A stretch of 64,000 nt of DNA from NCBI RefSeq assembly GCF_011305415.1, contig NZ_JAANOQ010000001.1:124001-188000 (forward strand). The letters run 5' to 3'. The stretch's first letter is position 1. The number at the start of each line of letters is the position of its first letter. Below the pieces are notes generated by a model. It ran no database searches. It saw only the letters and a program-made list of their open reading frames with translations, and was not told the origin of the DNA. Both the position numbers and the translations under genes were made by a program. This DNA is from Flavobacterium bernardetii (GTDB lineage: Bacteria > Bacteroidota > Bacteroidia > Flavobacteriales > Flavobacteriaceae). This document shows positions 8,595 through 15,989 of this stretch, piece after piece.

Positions 8595-9629
8595 ATGAAA
8601 GTAACCTACAAAAAACACATCCTTAATTTTAAACGTCCAAGCGGTACTTCACGTGGTGTTTTGACGGAAAAAGAAACTTGGTTTTTACTATTGGAAGAAA
8701 ATGGTAAAAGAGGAATAGGAGAGTGTGGTTTGTTACGCGGTTTATCTGTTGATGACCGACCAGATTATGAAGAAAAGCTACAATGGGTTTGTCAAAATAT
8801 TCATTTAGGAAAAAATAAGCTTTGGCAAGAACTAATAGAATTTCCTTCGATTCAATTTGGAGTTGAAATGGCATTTTTGTCGTTACAAGCTGATAATACT
8901 TTTGAATTATTTCCTTCCGATTTTATCAAAGGAAAAGATTCGATTACAATTAATGGTTTGGTTTGGATGGGCGAAGAAACCTTTATGAAACAGCAAATTG
9001 AAGAGAAATTAGCTGATGGTTTTACTTGCATCAAACTAAAAATTGGTGCCATCGATTTTCAACAAGAATTAGATTTATTAGCATTTATCAGAAAACATTT
9101 TGATGCTAATACAATTGAAATTCGAGTAGATGCCAATGGTGCATTTTCTCCAGATGAAGCGTTGGAAAAATTGCAATTACTATCAAAATATCAATTACAT
9201 AGTATAGAACAACCCATAAAAGCATGCCAGTTTGAAGTGATGCAACAACTTTGCAAACAAACACCTTTTCCAATTGCTTTAGACGAAGAATTAATTGGAA
9301 TTTATACATACGAAGACAAAGTAAAACTTTTAGAAACCATACAACCACAATATATTATTTTGAAACCTAGTTTTATTGGCGGTATAAAAGGCAGCTTAGA
9401 ATGGATAGAAATTGCTGAGAAAATGAATATTGGTTGGTGGATAACTTCCGCTTTAGAAAGTAATGTAGGTTTAAATGCTATTGCACAATTTACTTATACT
9501 TTAAATAATAAAATGCCTCAAGGATTAGGAACTGGCGGATTATATACCAATAATTTTAATTGCCCGTTAGAAATTAAAAAAGGACAGTTAATTTACAATA
9601 CGGATTTGAATTGGGATTTTGTGGTTTGA
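8595..9629 (+). CDS. menC: o-succinylbenzoate synthase
   Basis: A ~344-residue enolase-superfamily enzyme that dehydrates SHCHC to o-succinylbenzoate in menaquinone synthesis. Seen motifs: the Lys pair KLKIG (general acid/base), metal ligands in RVDANGAF (Asp), SIEQP (Glu) and ALDEEL (Asp/Glu), and the second catalytic Lys in ILKPSF. The start at 8595 (MKVTYKKHILNF) is chosen because the frame upstream (from 8553) is translated word repeat. It is the last menaquinone gene of this cluster; menE, menD and menF are not in the window. It converges with the next gene with a single base between the stop codons. Confidence 0.93.
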   Translation: MKVTYKKHILNFKRPSGTSRGVLTEKETWFLLLEENGKRGIGECGLLRGLSVDDRPDYEEKLQWVCQNIHLGKNKLWQELIEFPSIQFGVEMAFLSLQADNTFELFPSDFIKGKDSITINGLVWMGEETFMKQQIEEKLADGFTCIKLKIGAIDFQQELDLLAFIRKHFDANTIEIRVDANGAFSPDEALEKLQLLSKYQLHSIEQPIKACQFEVMQQLCKQTPFPIALDEELIGIYTYEDKVKLLETIQPQYIILKPSFIGGIKGSLEWIEIAEKMNIGWWITSALESNVGLNAIAQFTYTLNNKMPQGLGTGGLYTNNFNCPLEIKKGQLIYNTDLNWDFVV

Positions 9630-9630
9630 T

Positions 9631-10014
9631 TTACATTAAATTTAATTTTCTAATATAAAAACCAGTTATTACACCAAGTTTATCAATATAAAATTCTACA
9701 GAAAGATTTTCATTTTCAAAAGTTCCATTATATCTATAATAGGTATAATTCGGCTTTTCTTTTAGTTCTAATAATTGAAGGAAATTTATTTTACCAGAAT
9801 GACTTTTCACCATTTCAAAGAATTTCGTTTTAGAATTTCGTTTATCTAAAACGTATTTTTGCATTTTTGCAGAATATTGATTGAAAATAGCTTCGAAATT
9901 TTCTTGGTTAAAATTAGAAATAAAAGTATCAATGGTTTTCTGATGTATTTCGTTTTGAGCAAACAAAAAAGTTGAGTTACTTATTAAAAATAAAATTACA
10001 AATAGTTTTTTCAT
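9631..10014 (-). CDS. Secreted small protein, DUF3887-like
   Basis: A 127-residue protein starting with a signal peptide (MKKLFVILFLISNSTFLFA). The mature part has the pattern of the small NTF2-like / DUF3887 fold: an initial helix (HQKTIDTFISNFNQENFEAIF), a region with SAKMQKYV, then beta strands (YTYYRYNGTFENENLSVEFYID, described here in pieces Y-T-Y-Y-R-Y and L-S-V-E-F-Y-I-D). Such domains usually bind small ligands or act in envelope processes; function is unknown. I start at 10014 because the eight residues before it add nothing and break the signal peptide. Confidence 0.65.
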   Translation of the reverse strand: MKKLFVILFLISNSTFLFAQNEIHQKTIDTFISNFNQENFEAIFNQYSAKMQKYVLDKRNSKTKFFEMVKSHSGKINFLQLLELKEKPNYTYYRYNGTFENENLSVEFYIDKLGVITGFYIRKLNLM

Positions 10015-10047
10015 TATTTTGTTTTTGTAAACATACAAAATTCACAC

Positions 10048-10080
10048 AAAAAAAGCGACAAAAATAATTTAGTCGCTTTT
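10048..10080 (-). terminator. Intrinsic terminator of the SRPBCC gene
   Basis: AAAAGCGAC (10051-10059) and GTCGCTTTT (10072-10080) pair over 9 bp; on the minus strand the stem is followed by T residues. It lies 22 bp beyond the stop of the 10102-10494 gene. Confidence 0.75.
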
Positions 10081-10101
10081 CGTAAATCGTAAATCAAAAA
10101 A

Positions 10102-10494
10102 TTACAATTTTGTCATATTACTTGCTAAAGTTTCAATAAACTTGGTAATTGGTCCTTTAATCATCATCGCCATCATCGCATTAAATTCACCTTCAAAAAA
10201 TAATTGAATGTCAGTTGAGTTTTCTGAAATTGCGTCAATATTTGCGGTTAAAGTAAACGGTAATTTACTTGATGCTGCACCTAATACTAATTTTGAGTTG
10301 GGTGTAGCTTCTTTTTTAACCAATTTAATTTCTGGCATACCTTTTAAACCAAATTCGAAGCAATTTTCGTCAATGACTTCAAATTTTGCAATGTTTTCTG
10401 GCATTAATTTTTCGAAATTTTTAATATCTGTTAACGCATTAAAAATATATTCTGCTGATTTTTCTACGTTTGTTTTTGGGCTTTCTAAATTCAT
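10102..10494 (-). CDS. SRPBCC-superfamily (polyketide cyclase/CoxG-like) protein
   Basis: A 130-residue cytoplasmic protein from the ATG at 10494 (MNLESPKTNVEKSAEYIFNA). The opening (V-x-K-S-A-E-Y-I-F-N-A-L-T-D) and the C-terminal long helix (ending T-K-F-I-E-T-L-A-S-N) fit the helix-grip START/SRPBCC fold, which binds hydrophobic ligands. The Met-rich segment MMAMMIKGP precedes the last helix. The residues upstream of 10494 come from AT-rich spacer next to a heptamer repeat. It lies downstream of ruvX on the same strand, separated by 108 bp containing the heptamer array. Confidence 0.78.
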   Translation of the reverse strand: MNLESPKTNVEKSAEYIFNALTDIKNFEKLMPENIAKFEVIDENCFEFGLKGMPEIKLVKKEATPNSKLVLGAASSKLPFTLTANIDAISENSTDIQLFFEGEFNAMMAMMIKGPITKFIETLASNMTKL

Positions 10495-10509
10495 TATGTT
10501 ATTTTTTTG

Positions 10510-10562
10510 TTTCAAGTTTCAGGTTTCAAGTTTCAAGTTTCAAGTTTCAAGTTTCAAGTTTC
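10510..10562. repeat. Tandem heptamer array, TTTCAAG
   Basis: Seven consecutive 7-bp units: TTTCAAG, TTTCAGG, then five more TTTCAAG, ending in TTTCG. The unit is nearly uniform, unlike the other word arrays. It lies between ruvX and the SRPBCC gene and is followed at 10572-10600 by type-A words (CTCGTAAATC). The same TTTCAAG/TTTCAGG words recur inverted in the sufB-sufC gap (37171-37290). Confidence 0.9.
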
Positions 10563-10602
10563 GTTAATCTAAACTCGTAAATCTTAAATTCAAATTTACT
10601 AT

Positions 10603-11016
10603 TTATTTCTTGTAATTCAAATAATCTTGTAAGAGAATTGTTGCGGCAATTTCGTCAATTAATCCTTTGTTTTGGCGTTGTTTTTTCTTTAAACCGCTAT
10701 CAATCATGGTTTGAAATGCCATTTTTGAGGTAAAACGTTCATCCACACGTTCCATTTTTATAGTTGGAAATTCGGCGTGAAATTGCACTATGAATTTCTC
10801 AATAATTTCGGCACTTTCGCTTGGTAAACCGTTCATTTGTTTGGGTTCTCCGATAATTACAGTTTCTACGTTTTCTTTTGAAAAATAGGTTTTTAAAAAC
10901 GCAATCAAATCTGCAGATGGAATAGTTGTTAAGCCACTTGCAATAATTTGAAAATCGTCTGTTACCGCAATCCCAGTTCGTTTTAATCCGTAATCTATTG
11001 ATAAAATTCTTGCCAT
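10603..11016 (-). CDS. ruvX: Putative pre-16S rRNA nuclease / Holliday junction resolvase-like protein
   Basis: A 137-residue YqgF/RuvX protein with the RNase H-like fold. The first acidic residue is in SIDYGLKRTGIAV (Asp8), the next conserved block is VIGEPKQMNG, then ERVDERFTS, and the final Asp is in LIDEIAATILLQDYL. These match the family, whose E. coli member processes the 5' end of 16S rRNA. Length is normal. Transcribed on the minus strand just upstream of the SRPBCC gene. Confidence 0.92.
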   Translation of the reverse strand: MARILSIDYGLKRTGIAVTDDFQIIASGLTTIPSADLIAFLKTYFSKENVETVIIGEPKQMNGLPSESAEIIEKFIVQFHAEFPTIKMERVDERFTSKMAFQTMIDSGLKKKQRQNKGLIDEIAATILLQDYLNYKK

Positions 11017-11187
11017 TATTTAAATTTAATTACAAAAGTAAGCAAATACAATGCCTTTTTCTTATTTTAGTACAAACTTTAACCTACAAATTATGAAATC
11101 GCCACTAACAAAAGTTTGTTACAAACAAACACCAATAAATAAAAAGGCGATACCATATTTGACCACTAAAAAATAAATTTTATAAAT

Positions 11188-11631
11188 ATGAAAAAAGCAA
11201 TTGTATCAATTTTTGTGATGTTTGTTACTTTATCTTGTGATAAGAAACAAGTGTATAGTGATTTTGAAAATGATATCGAGTCTCAACGATGGAATGAAAA
11301 AGATGTGAAAACTCATGATTTTGAGATTTTAGAAGATGCTAAAAACTATAATGTTTTTATTGAGATTAGTCACGTTCGTGGAACTGAAATGGATGAGTTT
11401 CCAATAGTATATGAAATTTCAAAACCTGATGGAACTCTTGAGAAAGCTGAAGTTATGATGAGTCTTAAAAAAACGGAATGTTTAGGAGATATTTGTGATG
11501 TGAAATTTTTAGTAAAAGAGAAAGTTCAACTTAATAAAGGAAAATATACGGTAAGGTTTTCTCCAAAATCTAAATTCGGATTTGTACCAAATATTATTGG
11601 TTTGGGTTTAAGTGTTGAAATTAAAGAATAG
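11188..11631 (+). CDS. GldH-like lipoprotein
   Basis: A 147-residue lipoprotein (lipobox LSC, Cys17 in TLSCDKKQVY). The CDKKxVYxxF start after the lipid Cys, followed by a run of beta strands, a D-G-T-L-E block and a C-terminal PNIIGLGLSVEI, looks like the gliding motility lipoprotein GldH family, which associates with the type IX secretion outer-membrane ring. The mid-protein disulfide candidate CLGDICD is not something I can place in GldH of F. johnsoniae, so this may be a paralogue of different role. It converges with the PPIase operon, and gldI lies 2.4 kb away. Confidence 0.6.
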   Translation: MKKAIVSIFVMFVTLSCDKKQVYSDFENDIESQRWNEKDVKTHDFEILEDAKNYNVFIEISHVRGTEMDEFPIVYEISKPDGTLEKAEVMMSLKKTECLGDICDVKFLVKEKVQLNKGKYTVRFSPKSKFGFVPNIIGLGLSVEIKE

Positions 11632-11654
11632 TGCTTTCTTGTTTTTATAAAATA

Positions 11655-11692
11655 AAAAAACTCATCTCGTAAAAGAACAAGATGAGTTTTTT
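11655..11692. terminator. Bidirectional terminator between convergent genes
   Basis: AAAAAACTCATCT (11655-11667) pairs perfectly with AGATGAGTTTTTT (11680-11692). A-run on one side and T-run on the other make it work in both directions, for the GldH-like gene and for the PPIase operon. Confidence 0.88.
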
Positions 11693-11707
11693 AAAATTAT
11701 ATATGTT

Positions 11708-12934
11708 TTATTGTTTTACAGCTGTTGGTGCAGTTGGTAAACTTTCTAAAATTTCAACTTCAAAAATAATGTTACTATTTGGTGGAATTACATTTCCAGC
11801 ACCTTTTTCACCATATCCTAAATTTGCAGGAATGAAGAAAATAGCTTTATCATTAAAATTCATATTGTTTATTCCTTCTAAAAATCCTGGGATTAAACCA
11901 CCTTTGTTTCCGTATTGAAAAGGGAAAGGTTGGTATCCGTTAGCATTAGCTCTATTTTGGTCAAATTTTCCGTATACTTTATTGATTGCTTCGTAGCTAC
12001 TATCAAATAAAGTTCCATCTTCTAAATAACCAGCATAATGAACGTAAATTTCTTTTCCTTCAGTTGGTTTTACACCAGATCCTTTTTTCAATATGCTATA
12101 TTGTAAACCTGTTGACGTAGTAGTAGATTTTGCTTTTAAAGCTTTAAATTCAGCAACTTTTGCAGTTAAAATTGGACCTAATTTTGCTTTAGTTTCCGCA
12201 TCTGCAATTGCTTTCGCTTGCGCTTCTTTTTGTCTTCTTTCTGAATCTAATTTTGCTTGTGCGTCTGCTTTAACTTTAGCTTCTTCAGCTAATTTTCTGT
12301 CTAATTCTGGTTTCAATTTCATGTATTCTGAAAATACTTTAACAGCGTTAAAACCTTTTGCTAATTTTCCTTTTCTTATGATAACTACTTTTTCAATTAC
12401 ATCATCTTGAGCTATAGCATCAACTACAGCTTGACCTTCAATAACGTGTCCAAAAACACTGTGTTTATTGTCTAACCAAGGTGTGTCTTTATGTGTAATA
12501 AAAAATTGAGAACCATTAGTTTGAGTGTTGACTCCTGAATTTGCCATTGACAAAATTCCTGGTTTATCGTGTTTTAAACTTGGATCAAATTCATCATTAA
12601 ATTTGTAACCTGGATCACCAGAACCATTTCCTAATGGGCAACCACCTTGAATCATAAAGTTAGCAATAACTCTATGAAATTTTAAACCATTATAATATGG
12701 TTTTCCTTTTCTATCGTTTGTAACGAAAGTATTTGTTCCTTCTGCTAAAGTGATAAAGTTAGCAACTGTAATTGGTGTTTTTTGGAATTCTAATTGCAAA
12801 GCAATTTTTCCTTTGTTTGTGTAAATTTCAGCAATTATGCCTTCTAAATTTACTTTTTTAGGTTTTGCATTTTTTGTTTGTGCAACTGTAACTGTTAAAG
12901 TCAAGGCACAGAATAATAATAATAACTTTCTCAT
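11708..12934 (-). CDS. Periplasmic peptidyl-prolyl isomerase, cyclophilin-FKBP fusion
   Basis: A 408-residue secreted protein with a signal peptide (residues 1-18, ending TVAQ). Residues ~30-205 are a cyclophilin domain ([21 protein letters not shown]). Residues ~206-265 are a charged Ala/Lys/Glu linker likely to form a coiled coil ([20 protein letters not shown]). Residues ~270-400 are an FKBP domain ([33 protein letters not shown]). Both catalyse cis-trans isomerisation of Xaa-Pro bonds, so this is a double chaperone of the envelope. It is the last gene of the operon T9SS protein-crcB-DHH-gldI-PPIase-PPIase, 10 bp after its lipoprotein paralogue. Confidence 0.92.
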   Translation of the reverse strand: MRKLLLLFCALTLTVTVAQTKNAKPKKVNLEGIIAEIYTNKGKIALQLEFQKTPITVANFITLAEGTNTFVTNDRKGKPYYNGLKFHRVIANFMIQGGCPLGNGSGDPGYKFNDEFDPSLKHDKPGILSMANSGVNTQTNGSQFFITHKDTPWLDNKHSVFGHVIEGQAVVDAIAQDDVIEKVVIIRKGKLAKGFNAVKVFSEYMKLKPELDRKLAEEAKVKADAQAKLDSERRQKEAQAKAIADAETKAKLGPILTAKVAEFKALKAKSTTTSTGLQYSILKKGSGVKPTEGKEIYVHYAGYLEDGTLFDSSYEAINKVYGKFDQNRANANGYQPFPFQYGNKGGLIPGFLEGINNMNFNDKAIFFIPANLGYGEKGAGNVIPPNSNIIFEVEILESLPTAPTAVKQ

Positions 12935-12944
12935 AGGTAAATAT

Positions 12945-14021
12945 TTATTGTTTTTCTAATAGTTCAATTTCAAATAATAATGTTGCATTTGGTGGAATTG
13001 CTCCGTAACCTTGTTCTCCATATCCTAAATGACTAGGTATAATAAGAGCCATTTTGTCGCCAATTTTCATATTCTCTAATCCTTCAATAAAACCTGGAAT
13101 TAAGCCAGTTTTGTTTCCGTAACTGAATGGAAATGGTTTGTATTCATTAGCTTCTTTTCTCGCTAAATCTAAAATACCGTTTTCTTCTGCTACAGTTTCG
13201 TAACTGGTATCAAATAATGTACCATCTACAAAAAATCCTGCATAATGTACAAAAACGTTTTGCCCAGCATTTGGTTTTTTTCCCGTTCCAGATTTAATGA
13301 TTTTGTATACTAATCCTGATTTTGTTTTCGTTCCAGTAGCTTTAATATCTTCAATTAGAGCCACTTTTTTTGCTTTTACAGTTTCAAGTTCTTTTTGTAA
13401 TTCGGCTTGTTTTTCAAAATATTCTTTAAATACTTTTACGGCATCAAACTTTTTTGCTGCTTCACCAATTCTAACAATTTTAATTTTGTTAATTTGATCA
13501 CCAACTACAATTGTACTTGCGATATCTATGCCATCAGTCACTTCTCCAAAAACAGAATGTTTACCATCTAAATAGGATGTTTGATCCGTTGTTATGAAAA
13601 ATTGTGAACCATTTGTGTTAGGTCCAGAATTAGCCATAGATAAGATTCCAGCTTTTCCGTGATTTAAATCGGGATGAAATTCATCTTTAAATTTATAACC
13701 AGGTCCACCTTGTCCAGAAGCTGTAGGATCTCCACCTTGAATCATTGGCGGATTTGATTCTACTCTGTGGAAAGTTAACCCATCATAAAAATGAATTCCT
13801 TTGTAGTTTGGACTTACATAATTGTTTTTTCCTTCTGCAAGTGTTACAAAATTGGCAACGGTGAAAGGAACTTTTTCGAATTCTAATTTTACGGTAATAT
13901 CTCCTTTTGAGGTTTCAATTAAGGCATATAAACCATCAGGTAATTCTCCTTTTTCTATTTTATTGTTGCATGAAAGTAATATCGTACTTAAAAAAAATAG
14001 GGCAATTAATAATCTCTTCAT
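12945..14021 (-). CDS. Lipoprotein peptidyl-prolyl isomerase, cyclophilin-FKBP fusion
   Basis: A 358-residue paralogue of the following gene, with the same order of domains but anchored by a lipobox (LLSC, Cys18). Cyclophilin ~30-190 ([26 protein letters not shown]), a shorter helical linker ~190-225, FKBP ~230-357 ([32 protein letters not shown]). One copy soluble and one membrane-anchored suggests division of labour in folding secreted or outer-membrane proteins. 12 bp after gldI and 10 bp before the soluble copy, so almost certainly cotranscribed. Confidence 0.92.
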   Translation of the reverse strand: MKRLLIALFFLSTILLSCNNKIEKGELPDGLYALIETSKGDITVKLEFEKVPFTVANFVTLAEGKNNYVSPNYKGIHFYDGLTFHRVESNPPMIQGGDPTASGQGGPGYKFKDEFHPDLNHGKAGILSMANSGPNTNGSQFFITTDQTSYLDGKHSVFGEVTDGIDIASTIVVGDQINKIKIVRIGEAAKKFDAVKVFKEYFEKQAELQKELETVKAKKVALIEDIKATGTKTKSGLVYKIIKSGTGKKPNAGQNVFVHYAGFFVDGTLFDTSYETVAEENGILDLARKEANEYKPFPFSYGNKTGLIPGFIEGLENMKIGDKMALIIPSHLGYGEQGYGAIPPNATLLFEIELLEKQ

Positions 14022-14033
14022 TTTAAAATCTAA

Positions 14034-14582
14034 TTATTCTGGGGTTACTGTTTTAATTTCGTTTAACGTTACGATACAAATAATTGGTTGATTTGTACCA
14101 ATTTTTTTATCATCACCGTGGTATCCATATGCAGATTGTGAAGGAAAAATAAATTTCACTTTATCACCTTTATGCATTAATTTGATACCATTTCTTAAAC
14201 CGCTCATGATATTTTGTTTGTCAACGTGATAAGTTTGTGTTTTTAATTCGGCAACAGAATAAATAGTGTTTCCATATAAATCAGTTACTTCGTAATCAAA
14301 AGTAACTACATCACCTTTTACTGGAAATACATTTTCAGAGCTTTTAGTTTTATAAGCATACCAAAATCCCTTTTCAGAAATATTATAAATGTGCGCGGTA
14401 TCTTTTTTTATGATTTTAGCAATAGCCTCTTTTTCTTGCGAATTCATTTTTTTATTTCTATCAATTGATTCTTTCATAAAAGTACCAGATGAATGAGAAA
14501 TAGGTTTACGAGCTTGTTGTTCTGAACATGAAGTTAAGAAAGTGCCTAAGCCAACAACTAATATATATTTAAATGTTTTCAT
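14034..14582 (-). CDS. gldI: Gliding motility-associated lipoprotein peptidyl-prolyl isomerase GldI
   Basis: A 182-residue lipoprotein (lipobox LTSC, Cys19). The conserved GldI block KPISHSSGTFMKESIDRNK follows the signal, then an FKBP domain at ~70-175 (VVTFDYEVTDLYGNTIYS; FIFPSQSAYGYHGDD). In F. johnsoniae GldI is needed for gliding and is thought to help fold components of the gliding/type IX machinery. It lies between a DHH phosphoesterase and two double PPIases in one operon, giving a three-isomerase folding module. Confidence 0.9.
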   Translation of the reverse strand: MKTFKYILVVGLGTFLTSCSEQQARKPISHSSGTFMKESIDRNKKMNSQEKEAIAKIIKKDTAHIYNISEKGFWYAYKTKSSENVFPVKGDVVTFDYEVTDLYGNTIYSVAELKTQTYHVDKQNIMSGLRNGIKLMHKGDKVKFIFPSQSAYGYHGDDKKIGTNQPIICIVTLNEIKTVTPE

Positions 14583-14595
14583 TTTTTTGAAAAAT

Positions 14596-15618
14596 TTATT
14601 TTTTTTCGATTGCTAAAATAGTAATAAATTTAGTTATAGTATCTTCTAAACTGTCAAAAGATTTTCCTCCAGCTGCATTTTTATGTCCGCCGCCATTAAA
14701 ATGATTTCTTGCAAACTGATTTACATCAAAATTTCCTTGTGAACGGAAAGAAATTTTAATCATATTTTCTTCTTTTACTTCCGTGAAAAAGGCTGTAAAA
14801 TCAATGTCTTTAATTGTTAAACCGTAATTTACAATTCCTTCAGTATCTCCTTTTTTTACATTTAGCGCGTTTTGTTCTTCTTGCGAAAGCGTAATGTAAC
14901 TCGTTTTGTATTCTGGTAAAACTTTTAAATTGGTTAAAGCTTTTCCTAAAATTTGCAATCTGTTATAATCGCCATTATCGTATAAATTGACATGAATTTG
15001 CGAATTGTTTACCCCTTTATCAATTAAATCAGCTACAATTCTGTGTAAATTTCCTGTTGTTCTTGGAAAACGAAAACTACCTGAATCTGTAGCAATTCCA
15101 GTATATAAACAAGTTGCTGCATCTAAATTGATATATTGACTAATTTCTAATTGTTGAACGAAATCGTACACCATTTGGCAAGTAGAACTATATTCAATAT
15201 CGGAAAATATATATTTGGCATACCCATCCGGTTTTTCGTGGTGGTCAATCATTACGAAAGTTGTTTCTAACGTTTTTAAAACACTTTCCATTTGTTCGCC
15301 AGTACGATGAAACGCGTTGAAATCTAAAGTAAAAATAAGATCCGCTTCTATTAATGTTTTAATTGCTTGCCCAACATTCGAACCTTCGTAAACTAAAGTT
15401 GCTTCTTTTGTTCCTGGAATCCATTGTAAATAATCTGGAATTTCATTTGGAACAACCACTGTAATATTGTGGTTTAATTGTTTTAAAATATGATATAAAC
15501 CTAAAGTGGAACCCATAGCATCTCCATCAACATTTCTGTGTGGAATGATGGCTATTTTTTTTGGATTAGCTAAAAGTTGTTTTAACTCAGTAATTTGAGT
15601 TTCGTTTAAATGTGTCAT
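14596..15618 (-). CDS. DHH/DHHA1 phosphoesterase (NrnA-like oligoribonuclease/pAp phosphatase)
   Basis: A 340-residue cytoplasmic enzyme. Motif I is HRNVDGDAMGS, the name-giving DHH is in MIDHHEKPDG, and the DHHA1 substrate-binding glycine block is FNGGGHKNAAGG near residue 310. This is the NrnA type, which degrades short RNA or cyclic-dinucleotide products and 3'-phosphoadenosine 5'-phosphate. The start overlaps the stop of crcB by one base (TAATG), and gldI follows after 13 bp. Confidence 0.9.
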   Translation of the reverse strand: MTHLNETQITELKQLLANPKKIAIIPHRNVDGDAMGSTLGLYHILKQLNHNITVVVPNEIPDYLQWIPGTKEATLVYEGSNVGQAIKTLIEADLIFTLDFNAFHRTGEQMESVLKTLETTFVMIDHHEKPDGYAKYIFSDIEYSSTCQMVYDFVQQLEISQYINLDAATCLYTGIATDSGSFRFPRTTGNLHRIVADLIDKGVNNSQIHVNLYDNGDYNRLQILGKALTNLKVLPEYKTSYITLSQEEQNALNVKKGDTEGIVNYGLTIKDIDFTAFFTEVKEENMIKISFRSQGNFDVNQFARNHFNGGGHKNAAGGKSFDSLEDTITKFITILAIEKK

Positions 15619-15989
15619 TAATTAAATATTTTAAAACCTATAATAACTGCCAAAAATCCTACAACTATGGATGTTAACGTATAAATTAAGGCTAAGTTAT
15701 AATTTTGATTTTGAATGAATTGTATATTTTCTAAACTAAAGGTTGAAAAAGTGGTAAATCCACCACAAAACCCAGTTATTAGTAAAAGTTTTAGTGTTTC
15801 GTTTTGTAAATTGTTTTTTTGTATATAACCAAAAAGTAAGCCAATTAGTAAACAACCAATTGAATTCGCGATAAAAGTCGCCCATGGAAAATGGATAGCA
15901 TTATTTTTGGTAAAAAAATAGCTTAACAAATATCTGGCAATACTACCAAATCCGCCTCCAAGTAATACTAAAAGTAGGTTTCTAATCAT
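15618..15989 (-). CDS. crcB: Fluoride channel CrcB/Fluc
   Basis: A 123-residue, four-helix membrane protein that exports fluoride as a dual-topology dimer. Seen: GGGFGSIARYLLSYF at the first helix, the Asn-containing ATFIANSIGCLLIG, and FCGGFTTFSTFSLE with the Phe/Thr residues lining the pore. No fluoride riboswitch is visible, which is expected since the gene has no leader: its start overlaps the stop of the type IX cargo gene by 4 bp (ATGA) and its stop overlaps the DHH gene by one base. Confidence 0.93.
   Translation of the reverse strand: MIRNLLLVLLGGGFGSIARYLLSYFFTKNNAIHFPWATFIANSIGCLLIGLLFGYIQKNNLQNETLKLLLITGFCGGFTTFSTFSLENIQFIQNQNYNLALIYTLTSIVVGFLAVIIGFKIFN

Noticed and set aside
10208..10567. 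119-codon frame on the plus strand, with a repeated C-terminal SSFKFQV motif
   Set aside because: It is antisense to the SRPBCC gene and its repeated tail is only the TTTCAAG heptamer array.
12093..12410. Plus-strand open frames over the PPIase genes
   Set aside because: Shadows of the Ala/Lys-rich linker codons; no start context or partner.
15618..15989. Fluoride riboswitch in front of crcB
   Set aside because: crcB overlaps the upstream gene by 4 bp, so no leader exists; none seen in front of the operon either.
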